NCBI GenBank assembly: GCA_021413735.1
Contig: JAIOPV010000015.1
Coordinates: 1 to 54,834, forward strand
Reading direction: 5' to 3'
DNA from: Planctomycetota bacterium
GTDB taxonomy: Bacteria; Planctomycetota; Planctomycetia; Gemmatales; Gemmataceae
DNA length: 54,834 nt
Part shown: in pieces, positions 8,395 through 16,716 of the stretch
Numbering within the stretch: position 1 is the first letter of the stretch
Layout: each line of letters begins with the position of its first letter
The notes under the pieces: model-generated
What the model was told of the DNA's origin: nothing
Database searches by the model: none
The model's input: only the letters and a program-made list of their open reading frames with translations
Position numbers and translations under genes: made by a program

Positions 8395-9693
8395 TCACCG
8401 GCCAAAGGGCACGAGCGCCTGACGGAACGCCATCACGTCGGGGTAGCGGTCTGGGGCCTTTTTCGCCAACGCACGATGAATCACCGCACCCAACTCCGCC
8501 GGCAAATCGGGGCGGCGATCGCAAATCGGAATCGGTTCCTTGTTCAAGATCGTCAGCAACCCACCCGGCATCGGCGGCAAATCGAAGACCCAGTTCCCCG
8601 TCAGCATGTGATACAGCATCGCAGCCGTGCTGTACTGATCGGCCGGCGGCATCACTTCGCGGTAGTTCGTGATCTGCTCCGGCGGCATGTACGCGGGGGT
8701 GCCGCCAAGGTCGCCCATGTGCGTCAGACCGCTGATCTGGCTCGCACGATATACCCTCGCCAACCCGAAGTCGGCGAGCTTCACCTGCCGTTTGCCGTCG
8801 GGCAACTCGGCAAGCAGGATGTTCGCGGGCTTGATGTCGCGATGCACCAAGCCCCGTGCGTGGGCGTGAGCCAGCGCATCGAGAACCTGAATCGCGAGCC
8901 GAATCGCCGTTCGCAATTCCACCCGCGGCCGTTCCTGAAGAACCTTTGCCACGTCGGTGCCGCTGACATGCTCCATCACGAAGTACAGCAAGCCGCCCGC
9001 TTCGCCAGTCTCGTAGAACTTCACGATGTTCGGGTGGTTGAACTGCCCCAGCGTCTTCGCTTCACTCAGGAACTGCGCCGTGACCGTCGGGTTGCTCGCC
9101 TGTGCCGGGTCGATCGTCTTCACGGCGACGTCGAGGCCATCTTTCTCACGCTTGGCAAGGTAGACGATCCCCATGTTCCCGCGACCGAGTTCGCGGATGA
9201 AGCGATAGCCGGGCACGATCGGAGCTGCTGCGCCGTTTGCCATCACCATCGGCGTGATGGTTCGCTCGGGCTTCGGTGCTGCCGGCTGCGGAACCGGAAT
9301 CTTCGTCTGTTCCGGCTCCCACGTCATCGGCAGGTTGATGTCGGCGTGCGTTTCGCCAACGTTGTCTCCGAATCGCGGTGCCAGGGTTGTCGGATGCTCG
9401 ACGCGAACCGTGATGCGAGTGTGCCCCGCCCGGATCTCGTCGTTGTCGTCGAGATCGACAACCTCAACCTTCTTCCCATTCACGAAGGTGCCGTTACGGC
9501 TACCCATATCCGTGAGGCGGCAACGCGGCGGGTTTACTTCAATCAGGAAGTGGACACGCGAGAAAAACGGGTCGTCTTCGGGGAAGCGTGCGTGTGCGTT
9601 CGGCGACCGTCCAACTAGGAAAACGTCGTGCCCCTCGAACGTGAATGTTCGACCATTGAGCGGTCCGCTTGTGACGGTGAGCGTGATGAGCAT
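8395..9693 (-). CDS. FHA domain-Ser/Thr protein kinase
   Basis: About 432 aa. The N-terminal FHA domain (about 1-95) has the phosphothreonine-binding signature: GRSPNAHARF, SRVHF, MGSRNGTFVNG. After a Pro/Ala-rich linker comes a complete Hanks-type kinase domain (about 165-432): P-loop LGRGNMGIVY, VAVK lysine, HRDIKPANIL catalytic loop, DFGLARV, and the activation and P+1 segments GTPAYMPPEQ. It ends at the kinase C-lobe with no membrane helix, so it is a soluble kinase, unlike most planctomycete kinases, which carry a C-terminal sensor. I use the ATG at 9693 (MLITLTV); 13 further in-frame codons precede it. Target unknown. Confidence 0.9.
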   Translation of the reverse strand: MLITLTVTSGPLNGRTFTFEGHDVFLVGRSPNAHARFPEDDPFFSRVHFLIEVNPPRCRLTDMGSRNGTFVNGKKVEVVDLDDNDEIRAGHTRITVRVEHPTTLAPRFGDNVGETHADINLPMTWEPEQTKIPVPQPAAPKPERTITPMVMANGAAAPIVPGYRFIRELGRGNMGIVYLAKREKDGLDVAVKTIDPAQASNPTVTAQFLSEAKTLGQFNHPNIVKFYETGEAGGLLYFVMEHVSGTDVAKVLQERPRVELRTAIRLAIQVLDALAHAHARGLVHRDIKPANILLAELPDGKRQVKLADFGLARVYRASQISGLTHMGDLGGTPAYMPPEQITNYREVMPPADQYSTAAMLYHMLTGNWVFDLPPMPGGLLTILNKEPIPICDRRPDLPAELGAVIHRALAKKAPDRYPDVMAFRQALVPFGR

Positions 9694-9821
9694 CGGCTGA
9701 TCGGTAGGCGGACGCGGTGGAACTTTCCTCAATCATGCTCTGCGGATACGATTCCGTCAACCACGACCCCACGCGATCGCAAGCAATCAAATTCGAAATT
9801 CGACGCGCGAAAGCTCAGGCA

Positions 9822-9887
9822 ACCCAGCCTGCTGACGCAGGCGGTCGCCGGGTGATTGGTCGAACCGCCTGCATCAGCAGGCTGGGT
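9822..9887. repeat. intergenic hairpin, 24-nt arms
   Basis: Arms 9822-9845 and 9864-9887 pair at 23 of 24 positions (ACCCAGCCTGCTG... against ...CAGCAGGCTGGGT). The single mismatch is compatible with a G-U pair on one strand. The loop is 18 nt. No T-run. Confidence 0.85.
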
Positions 9888-9988
9888 AAACGAACACAAC
9901 GCCTGATACCATTACCACACACCACCGCAGTGTTTTCTTTCGTGCTTCGTCCTTCGTGCTTCGAATTTATCGGCGAAGCCCACAGGGG

Positions 9989-10018
9989 TTGCCAGCGAGA
10001 CGGTCATTTGTCTACAAT
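9989..10018 (+). promoter_or_regulatory. sigma70-type promoter for the TPR-alphaCTD gene
   Basis: TTGCCA (9989-9994), 18-bp spacer, TACAAT (10013-10018). Expected start near 10025, giving a leader of about 137 nt that contains the hairpin and T-run at 10045-10099. Confidence 0.45.
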
Positions 10019-10044
10019 AAAGCTCTTCGGCATGCACCTTGCAT

Positions 10045-10099
10045 GGCCGGCTCTCGCGCGATCTGCCGACGCGCGGCAAGAACCGGCCGCTGTTTTTTT
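10045..10099 (+). terminator. terminator-like hairpin in the leader of the TPR-alphaCTD gene
   Basis: GGCCGG (10045-10050) pairs with CCGGCC (10083-10088), and an inner stem TGCCG/CGGCA lies between. Seven T residues follow (10093-10099). It lies between the predicted promoter and the GTG start, so it would act as an attenuator if it terminates transcription. No leader peptide or known riboswitch was recognised. Confidence 0.4.
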
Positions 10100-10161
10100 G
10101 AGAGCCTCCACGACTCACACCCCCTGCGGTGTTGGAGCTGTGTCGGTTCTGGGAGAGACCC

Positions 10162-11538
10162 GTGACGGAACCTCTGATTGACTTGCGGGCACTTCTCGTT
10201 GAGCGTGAAGACTTTGAAGGCGGGATGGTGTCCCGACTTCGCGAAGGGCTAGCCCAGGGTGGCGCCCAGATCCGCGCCATGCGGGAAATCACCGACATTC
10301 TTCAAAAGCGGTTGGCGGTTGCTGCCGCTCCCCAGCAAAAAAAGATTCACCTGAAACTCGGCATCGCGTTCTACTTCCTCGGTCAGATTCGGACTGCCGT
10401 CGAGCATCTGAACAAGGCGGAAGGCCCGCTCGCCGCGTTCTACCTCGGCATGGCTCACACCTACATCGGTCAAGCCAAGCCCTACGCCGACGATGACGGC
10501 GACAACACCGATCACCTCGATGTCGCATTGAAGTCGTTCGATAAAGCCGAGAAGAGCGGGTACGCTCCGCAACTCACGCAACTCCAGAAGTCGGGCGTGC
10601 TTCGCCTTCAGAAGCATCTCAGTGAAGCCAAGGCGATTCTGGCGAAGCTCAAGGACGCAGCAGCGCACAACGCGGAGTTTTACTACCAGGAAGGCGCGGT
10701 AGCTGAAGCCGAGGGCGACGCACTCCGCGCCGCGAAATCTTACACCAAGTCGGTCGAAGTTGATCCCCGACATGCGGGAGCGCTGTTCCGGCTCGCGTTC
10801 CTGAACGACCTTCAAGGGAACGACCACGAGGCCATCGGTTACTACGAGAAGTGCCTGAAGTACCCGCCGGTCGGCAAGGGCGTGCTGTACAACCTCGGTA
10901 TCCTCTACGAAGACCACGGCCAGTACGACAAGGCGACCGAGTGCTTCCGTCGGCTCCACAAAGCCGACCCACGCGATGAGCGTGCGAAACTCTTCGTCAA
11001 GGACGCCGAAGCCTCGCAGACGCAGGAGTACAGCCCGGAAGACGAACAGCACAGCGAAGCGTTTCAGCGTGTGATGGAAGTGCCGATCACGGACTTCGAG
11101 TTATCGGTGCGGAGCCGGAATTGCCTGAAGCGGATGAACATTCGCACGCTCGGCGACCTGACGCGAGTGACGGAATCGCAACTGCTGGCGAGCAAGAACT
11201 TCGGCGAAACGTCGCTCGAAGAGATCAAGATCATCATGAACGCGAAGCAACTTCGCATCGGGCAATCACTCGATCAGGGTCAGCAGTACGAGTTCCGCTA
11301 CCGCCCGCAGCAGAACCTCAGCCCCGAAGAGCAGGCCACGCTCAACAAGCCGGTTAGCGATTTGAATCTGTCGGTTCGCGCTCGCAAGTGCATGAATCGA
11401 CTGAACATCACGACACTCGGCGAGTTGGTCCAGCGTACCGCCGACGAACTGCTCGAAGCGAAGAACTTTGGCATGACCTCGCTGACGGAAGTTCGCGAAC
11501 GGTTGGTGTCGCACAATCTGAAACTGCGCGGCGACTGA
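10162..11538 (+). CDS. TPR protein with two C-terminal RNA polymerase alphaCTD-like domains
   Basis: A 458-aa protein. Residues about 60-290 are tetratricopeptide repeats (for example EFYYQEGAVAEAEGDALRAA, HAGALFRLAFLNDLQG, GVLYNLGILYEDHGQYDKA). An acidic linker leads to two alphaCTD-like helix-hairpin-helix domains at about 306-365 and 397-458. Both keep the DNA-contacting Arg equivalent to E. coli alpha Arg265 (copy 1 SVRSRNCL, copy 2 SVRARKCM) and the GxTSL loop (NFGETSL, NFGMTSL), though Lys298 of E. coli is Thr in both. GTG at 10162 is preceded by GGGAGAG about 5 nt away; an in-frame GTG at 10129 lacks one. It lies upstream of tgt-yajC-secDF. The function is unknown; DNA binding or contact with RNA polymerase is inferred from the fold. 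Confidence 0.88.
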   Translation: MTEPLIDLRALLVEREDFEGGMVSRLREGLAQGGAQIRAMREITDILQKRLAVAAAPQQKKIHLKLGIAFYFLGQIRTAVEHLNKAEGPLAAFYLGMAHTYIGQAKPYADDDGDNTDHLDVALKSFDKAEKSGYAPQLTQLQKSGVLRLQKHLSEAKAILAKLKDAAAHNAEFYYQEGAVAEAEGDALRAAKSYTKSVEVDPRHAGALFRLAFLNDLQGNDHEAIGYYEKCLKYPPVGKGVLYNLGILYEDHGQYDKATECFRRLHKADPRDERAKLFVKDAEASQTQEYSPEDEQHSEAFQRVMEVPITDFELSVRSRNCLKRMNIRTLGDLTRVTESQLLASKNFGETSLEEIKIIMNAKQLRIGQSLDQGQQYEFRYRPQQNLSPEEQATLNKPVSDLNLSVRARKCMNRLNITTLGELVQRTADELLEAKNFGMTSLTEVRERLVSHNLKLRGD

Positions 11539-11553
11539 GTTTCGAGGTTCACG

Positions 11554-11615
11554 TTTAGCCGCGATGCGAAGGGGAGCGAGAATGTGCTCGCGCTCCCCTT
11601 CGCGTCGCGGCTAAA
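11554..11615. repeat. intergenic hairpin, 25-nt arms
   Basis: Arms 11554-11578 and 11591-11615 pair at 24 of 25 positions (TTTAGCCGCGATGCGAAGG...), with a 12-nt loop. It ends 17 nt before the tgt start, so it may lie in the tgt leader or end the upstream transcript. No T-run. Confidence 0.85.
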
Positions 11616-11632
11616 CTCGTTTCGGGGTTCGC

Positions 11633-12745
11633 ATGGCGTTCGCGTTTCAACTTCAAGCAACCAACGGAGCAGCCCGAGCGGGTTTGGTCACGACCACGCA
11701 CGGACCAATCGAAACGCCCGTTTTTATGCCGGTCGGCACGCAGGGCACCGTCAAGGGACTGACTCCCGAGATGGTCCGCGATGCAGGGGCTCAGATCATC
11801 CTCGGCAACACCTACCACCTCGCGCTGCGACCGGGTGACGAACTCATCCGCGACCTCGGCGGCCTGCACAAGTTCATGAACTGGCCCGGCCCGATCCTTA
11901 CGGACTCCGGCGGATTCCAGGTGTTCAGCCTCGCCACGCAGGTGAAGATCACCGACGAAGGAGCAAAGTTTCGCAGTCACATCGACGGCTCACCGCTGGA
12001 ACTCACGCCAGAACGGGCAGTTGAAATCCAGCAGAACCTCGGCTCCGATATCGCGATGGTTCTCGACGAGTGCCCTTCCCTCAAGGAAACGACGCCCGCA
12101 AAAGTGCGTGCCGCCGTCGATCGCACGATTCACTGGGCTGCTCGCTGCAAAGCCCACCACACACGCACGGATCAAGTGCTGTTCGCGATCGTGCAGGGCG
12201 GCCTCGACATCAACCTGCGGGCGACGTGCGCCACAGAGTTGGTTGCGATGGACTTTCCAGGCTACGCTCTTGGCGGCTTCAGCGTCGGCGAAGCGCCCGA
12301 AGCAATGCACGCAGCGCTGCCAGCCTGTGCGGCGTTACTTCCGGAAGGGAAGCCCCGCTATCTGATGGGGGTGGGCCGGCCGCAAGACCTGCTCGCGGGC
12401 GTGGCGTCGGGCATTGATATGTTCGATTGCGTGATGCCGACCCGCAATGGTCGCAATGCGCTCGCATTCACGGCAGACGGACCCATCCGATTGCGGAACG
12501 CAAAGCATCGGCGAGATTCGACTCCGGTGGAGTCCGGTTGCGGCTGTTACTGTTGTGCGAACTACTCGCGAGCGTACCTGCATCATCTCTTCTCGGCGGA
12601 AGAAATGCTCGGTCCGACGCTCCTGAGTCTGCATAACGTCGCGTTCTACTTACGGTTGATGCGAGAAGCTCGACAGGCGATCACTGAGGGACGCTTCGAG
12701 GCGTTCCACGCTGGTTGTCTTGCCCGCTGGAACACGGCTTCCTAG
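11633..12745 (+). CDS. tgt: queuine tRNA-ribosyltransferase (tRNA-guanine transglycosylase)
   Basis: A 370-aa TIM-barrel enzyme that exchanges guanine-34 of GUN-anticodon tRNAs for preQ1 in queuosine synthesis. Visible signatures: TPVFMPVGTQGTVKGLTP, ILGNTYHL, the catalytic Asp in LTDSGGFQVFSL, GGFSVGE, the second catalytic Asp in DMFDCVMPTRNGRN, and the zinc site CGCYCCANYSRAYLHHL (three Cys and one His). The length is normal. ATG at 11633. It precedes yajC-secDF, a linkage seen in many bacteria. Confidence 0.97.
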   Translation: MAFAFQLQATNGAARAGLVTTTHGPIETPVFMPVGTQGTVKGLTPEMVRDAGAQIILGNTYHLALRPGDELIRDLGGLHKFMNWPGPILTDSGGFQVFSLATQVKITDEGAKFRSHIDGSPLELTPERAVEIQQNLGSDIAMVLDECPSLKETTPAKVRAAVDRTIHWAARCKAHHTRTDQVLFAIVQGGLDINLRATCATELVAMDFPGYALGGFSVGEAPEAMHAALPACAALLPEGKPRYLMGVGRPQDLLAGVASGIDMFDCVMPTRNGRNALAFTADGPIRLRNAKHRRDSTPVESGCGCYCCANYSRAYLHHLFSAEEMLGPTLLSLHNVAFYLRLMREARQAITEGRFEAFHAGCLARWNTAS

Positions 12746-12770
12746 ATTGAAATTTCCGATTATTCCGGCC

Positions 12771-12840
12771 TGGCGAGCGGCGACCGTAAGGTCGCCGGTG
12801 TGCCGGGAAGTACAGGCGACCTTGCGGTCACCGCTCGCCA
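12771..12840. repeat. intergenic hairpin, 26-nt arms
   Basis: Arms 12771-12796 and 12815-12840 pair at 24 of 26 positions (TGGCGAGCGGCGACCGTAAG...), with an 18-nt loop. It fills the tgt-yajC gap. It adds in-frame codons upstream of yajC, which I do not regard as part of that gene. Confidence 0.85.
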
Positions 12841-12853
12841 CACGGCTCACACG

Positions 12854-13207
12854 ATGACATCCACCCTGTTCGCACAAGCGCCAGCAGAGCCACCAGCCCA
12901 GGGACCGCAGGGCGGACCAAACAGCCCAATGTTCATGTTCTTCGTGATCGGGCTGATGCTGTTGTTCTGGGTCGTCGTCATTCTTCCAATGAGCCGACGG
13001 CAGAAGAAAGAACAGGAACAACTGATCGCCACGCTGAAGCGTGGAGCCAAAGTGCTGACCAACGCCGGAATCATCGGAACCATCGTGTCGGCGAAAGACG
13101 GCGAAGACGAGGTCGTCATCAAGTCCGAGGATTCGCGGCTGCGAATCAAACGAAATGTGATCGTTCAGGTGATTGGCACCGACGAAGCTGAGGCCACGGC
13201 GAAGTAA
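12854..13207 (+). CDS. yajC: preprotein translocase subunit YajC
   Basis: A 117-aa protein with an N-terminal Ala/Pro/Gly-rich stretch, one transmembrane helix (FMFFVIGLMLLFWVVVILP), the family hallmark PMSRRQKKEQEQ, and a small domain LKRGAKVLTNAGIIGTIVSAKD. YajC associates with SecDF and the Sec channel in the inner membrane. I chose ATG at 12854; the frame extends 18 codons upstream into the hairpin at 12771-12840. secDF follows after 93 nt on the same strand. Confidence 0.93.
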   Translation: MTSTLFAQAPAEPPAQGPQGGPNSPMFMFFVIGLMLLFWVVVILPMSRRQKKEQEQLIATLKRGAKVLTNAGIIGTIVSAKDGEDEVVIKSEDSRLRIKRNVIVQVIGTDEAEATAK

Positions 13208-13300
13208 TGCGGGGTGCGGAATTCGGATTGCGGAATCAAGACCCGGAACTCGTTTCACCGCGACACGCAGCGGAACGAACCCGGACAGGAATGGAACACC

Positions 13301-16300
13301 ATGCAACGGAACTATCTCCGCGGACTCCTGATCTGCCTCATTCCGTGCCTGTTGGCCGGTCTGTTCGCAGTGCGGATCGACAAATATAAGCTCGGCATCG
13401 ATCTCGCGGGCGGGACTATTCTCGTCTATGAGATCAACCTCGAACGCACCAAGCAGCGCAAAGAGGCGCTCGGCGAGGGCGGAGCCAAAGACCCCAAGCA
13501 ATCCGATTCGGCCCTCGCGGGGTTGACCCAGGAGGAAATGAATCAGCTCGCCGCGCAAATCAAGCGACGAATCGACCCCACCGACATCAAGAACGTCACC
13601 GTTCGGCCTCTCGGTGATCGTCGGCTCGAGATCATCCTCCCGACTGGTGGTGCCAGCAGCGGCAAGGAAAACCTGACCGCCGAGGAAATCGAAGAAACGA
13701 AGCGGCTCATCTCGCAGATGGGCGTGTTGGAGTTCCGCATCCTCGCGAACGGGGCTGACGACTCCGAGGGCATCGCCGCCGCTCGCGCTGCGGTGGATTC
13801 GGAATCGCCCGAGGTGCTGGCTTCGCTTGCTCGCGAAGGGAAAGCTCCTCCCGGACCGAAAGAAGAATTCAACGTCTCGATCAACGGTTCGACAGCGAAG
13901 GTTCGCTACGTGTGGGCCGAAATTGGGCCTGAGTATCGCGCCGACCTTGGCCTCAGCAACGCGAACGAGTCGCCAATTGGGTTGTGGAAGGCAGCGGCTG
14001 ATGCTCGCGCCGCCGGAAAGACATTCCTCATCGGGCCGGGTCACGGCATCGTCAACGACAACGCGGTCGCGACGGAAGTGCTTTACAGCCGCTTTTGCAC
14101 CAACCGCGACCAGCTCGCCCGAGAAGAAGCCGAACGCGAACGGCTGCTGCGTGAAGGGAAAACGGAAGCAGAAATCGCCAAGATCATCGACTCGAAGAAG
14201 TACGAGTACTTCGTGCTGACTCGCGTTTCGCCCGAAGACTCCGTGCGAGTTGGTGGCGACATCACGCTGACAGCTTCGACCGGAACCGACTCCAAGACGT
14301 TCACCCCTTGCGTCGAGTTCAACTTTAACTCGGCCGGGGCACAGGTCTTCGGCAAGATCACCCGCCGAAACAAGCCATCGGGCAGCAACACCCGACTGCT
14401 CACGGTTCTCCTCGATGATCGCGTCGTGTCGGCAGCAACCATTCAGTCGGAGATCACGAGTCACGGACAGATCACCGGACGGTTCGACCGCAAGACCGTC
14501 GAACGCCAAGTTTACATTCTGCGAAGCGGTGCCTTGAGCGCCGAACTGCGAGAGAAGCCGGTTAGCGAAAACACCATCGGACCAACGCTCGGCCGCGACA
14601 CGATTCAAAAGGGAACGATCGCGGTCGGGTTGGCGTTCGTGGCGGTGCTGGCGTTCATGATCGTCTACTACCGGTTCGCCGGTGTGGTCGCGTGCATCGC
14701 GTTGTTCGCCAACTTGCTGCTGACGATCGGGTTCATGGTCGCCGTGAACGCTGCGTTCACGCTGCCTGGACTCGCGGGGTTGGTGCTCACGCTTGGTATG
14801 GCAGTCGATGCGAACGTGCTGATTTACGAACGGCTCCGTGAGGAACGCAACAAGGGGGCGAACCTCATCACGGCCATCCGCAACGGCTACGATCGTGCGT
14901 TCCCGACGATTATCGACACGCACATGACGAGTATCTTCACCGCTATCGTGCTGTACACCTTTGGTAACGACAATCTGAAGGGATTCGCGATCAGCCTCAC
15001 GGTTGGTCTCGTAATCAGTCTCTTCACGTCGCTCTACGTCACCAGACTGATGTTCGACTTCTGGCAGCACATGAAGTGGCTGACGGAACTGAAGATGATG
15101 AAACTGTTCGAGAAGCCGAACTTCCACCCGATGAAGCATCGCTATCTGTTCTTCGGGATCACGGCTGTCAGCTCGCTGCTCGGATTGGCGCTCTTTGTGC
15201 TGCGTGGCGAAGCAGGCTTGAACGTGGACTTCCGCGGTGGCACCGTGTTCGCTGGCAAGCTCCGCGACGGTGAGGAGCGCGGCCTCACGACGACTTCCGA
15301 CGGGAAGCCAGGGTTCCGCGAATTGCTCGGCGAAGCGAACCAGAAGAAGCAACTCACTGCGACCAGCGCCCAATGGGAAAATCAAACCGCTGGCGGAAGC
15401 GCGACCGCGAATACGTTCGTCTACACGATCAAGTACGCGGATAACTCGACCACCACGGTCACGCTCAGTCACAAGCCGGAAGGCAACACGGACAAGGAGA
15501 TGGAACAGGACGTCGTGCGCCGTGCGAAGGAGTTGCCGGACTGGTCTGTGGAGCAGATGTTCCTCTCGGGCACGAGCTACCCCGACGGCAAGAGCAAGTA
15601 TTTCACAATCCGCACGACGGAACGGCAGCCCGAACTGGTCCGTGCGACGCTCGACCGCCTGCTCCGGTCCGAGGACGGGAAGTCGCTCATGGCCGGGGCG
15701 ACCATGGGCGTCGAGATCAAGGGATCGAAAGTCGAGTTGACGTTCTCGCAGCCGACTTCGCGGGCGTATGTGCAGGAACTGCTGAGCCGCGAGTTCAAGA
15801 AGGTCGGAGCCAGCGGCGAGGGCGACACGTTCTCGATCAACGGCGACAGAAACACCGAAGAGGCTGGCCGCTTCACGAAGATGACCGTGGATGTCTCGAA
15901 CAACCCGGCTCTCGCGAAACTCAAGGCTCCGGACGCTGACCCCGAGAAGAAGTCACAACTCGCGACGTTGTCGAAGATCCTTGCCGAGACGAAACAATCG
16001 TTCGAGTCTGCTCCAGAACCGGAGCGGCTCGAGGTGTTCGACAGTCAGCTCGCGAAGGAGACCCGCACGAAGGCTTTCTGGGCCATCGCGCTGAGTTGGA
16101 TAGCGATTCTGCTGTACCTCTGGTTCCGGTTCGGTAACTGGACGTTCGGGCTGGCCGCCGTGCTGTGCCTGATCCACGATCTGTGCTTCACGCTCGGTGC
16201 AATTGCAGCGTGTCACTATCTGCACCTCATACCGGGGACCAGTTTCCTGGGGCTTGAGGACTTCAAGATCGACCTCGTCACGGTGGCGGCTTTGCTCACT

Positions 16301-16663
16301 CTCGTGGGGTATTCGGTGAGCGACACGATTGTAGTGTTCGACCGAATCCGCGAAGTCCGAGGCAAGAATCCGAAGCTGATTCCGCAGATGATCAACGACA
16401 GCGTAAACCAGACGTTGAGCCGAACGATCCTGACGGCGACGACGGTGTTCCTGGTGTCGATCGTGCTGTATGCGTTCGGTGGCGAGGGCGTTCACCTGTT
16501 CGCGTTCGTGATGGTGATGGGCGTGTTAGTCGGAACCTACAGTTCGATCTTCGTGGCAGCTCCGCTGTTGCTGGTGTTCGGCGAAGGTCACGATGAGCAC
16601 GCACCGGTTGTCACCGACGAACCAGCCCACAAGGAAGAGACCGAAGAAGTTGTCGAAGGATAG
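13301..16663 (+). CDS. secDF: fused protein-export membrane protein SecD-SecF
   Basis: About 1120 aa, both halves in one chain. SecD half: first helix YLRGLLICLIPCLLAGLF, the GIDLAGGT motif, a large periplasmic domain (P1) with inserted charged helices, then the helix bundle with GLAGLVLTLGMAVDANVLIYER. SecF half: a further periplasmic domain after LNVDFRGGT, then TLVGYSVSDTIVVFDRIRE and the last helices. Conserved Asp residues for proton coupling sit in DANVL and SDTIVVFDR. The two halves are joined through a cytoplasmic segment near ELKMMKLFEKPNF. It uses the proton gradient to aid late export. The ATG at 13301 (MQRNYLRG) is preferred over an in-frame upstream start at 13214. Confidence 0.95.
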   Translation: MQRNYLRGLLICLIPCLLAGLFAVRIDKYKLGIDLAGGTILVYEINLERTKQRKEALGEGGAKDPKQSDSALAGLTQEEMNQLAAQIKRRIDPTDIKNVTVRPLGDRRLEIILPTGGASSGKENLTAEEIEETKRLISQMGVLEFRILANGADDSEGIAAARAAVDSESPEVLASLAREGKAPPGPKEEFNVSINGSTAKVRYVWAEIGPEYRADLGLSNANESPIGLWKAAADARAAGKTFLIGPGHGIVNDNAVATEVLYSRFCTNRDQLAREEAERERLLREGKTEAEIAKIIDSKKYEYFVLTRVSPEDSVRVGGDITLTASTGTDSKTFTPCVEFNFNSAGAQVFGKITRRNKPSGSNTRLLTVLLDDRVVSAATIQSEITSHGQITGRFDRKTVERQVYILRSGALSAELREKPVSENTIGPTLGRDTIQKGTIAVGLAFVAVLAFMIVYYRFAGVVACIALFANLLLTIGFMVAVNAAFTLPGLAGLVLTLGMAVDANVLIYERLREERNKGANLITAIRNGYDRAFPTIIDTHMTSIFTAIVLYTFGNDNLKGFAISLTVGLVISLFTSLYVTRLMFDFWQHMKWLTELKMMKLFEKPNFHPMKHRYLFFGITAVSSLLGLALFVLRGEAGLNVDFRGGTVFAGKLRDGEERGLTTTSDGKPGFRELLGEANQKKQLTATSAQWENQTAGGSATANTFVYTIKYADNSTTTVTLSHKPEGNTDKEMEQDVVRRAKELPDWSVEQMFLSGTSYPDGKSKYFTIRTTERQPELVRATLDRLLRSEDGKSLMAGATMGVEIKGSKVELTFSQPTSRAYVQELLSREFKKVGASGEGDTFSINGDRNTEEAGRFTKMTVDVSNNPALAKLKAPDADPEKKSQLATLSKILAETKQSFESAPEPERLEVFDSQLAKETRTKAFWAIALSWIAILLYLWFRFGNWTFGLAAVLCLIHDLCFTLGAIAACHYLHLIPGTSFLGLEDFKIDLVTVAALLTLVGYSVSDTIVVFDRIREVRGKNPKLIPQMINDSVNQTLSRTILTATTVFLVSIVLYAFGGEGVHLFAFVMVMGVLVGTYSSIFVAAPLLLVFGEGHDEHAPVVTDEPAHKEETEEVVEG

Positions 16664-16671
16664 TTCCCCTT

Positions 16672-16714
16672 TGCTGCTTGCGGCTTCGCACCAAGTGCGA
16701 AGCCGCAAGCAGCA
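16672..16714. repeat. intergenic hairpin, 19-bp perfect arms
   Basis: Arms 16672-16690 and 16696-16714 are perfectly complementary (TGCTGCTTGCGGCTTCGCA), with loop CCAAG. It begins 8 nt after the secDF stop and ends 2 nt before the start of the next gene. Its sequence is related to the hairpin at 6678-6722. Confidence 0.85.
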
Positions 16715-16716
16715 CA

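Larger units (their letters stand above)
9694..10161. other. 468-bp divergent intergenic region
   Basis: Between the FHA-kinase (minus) and the TPR-alphaCTD gene (plus) I see no gene. The region holds a 24-bp-arm hairpin (9822-9887), a sigma70-type promoter (9989-10018), a terminator-like hairpin with a T-run (10045-10099), and a weaker sigma54-like match: GG at 10029-10030, GC at 10041-10042, with GGCA and TTGCA parts. Confidence 0.5.

Noticed and set aside
8203-9618. 471-codon open frame on the plus strand
   Set aside because: Antisense to the FHA-kinase gene, whose motifs are complete.
12650-15472. 940-codon open frame on the minus strand
   Set aside because: It is antisense to tgt, yajC and secDF. 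Its protein is Arg/His/Asp-rich with no domain, as expected from the complement of GC-rich coding DNA.
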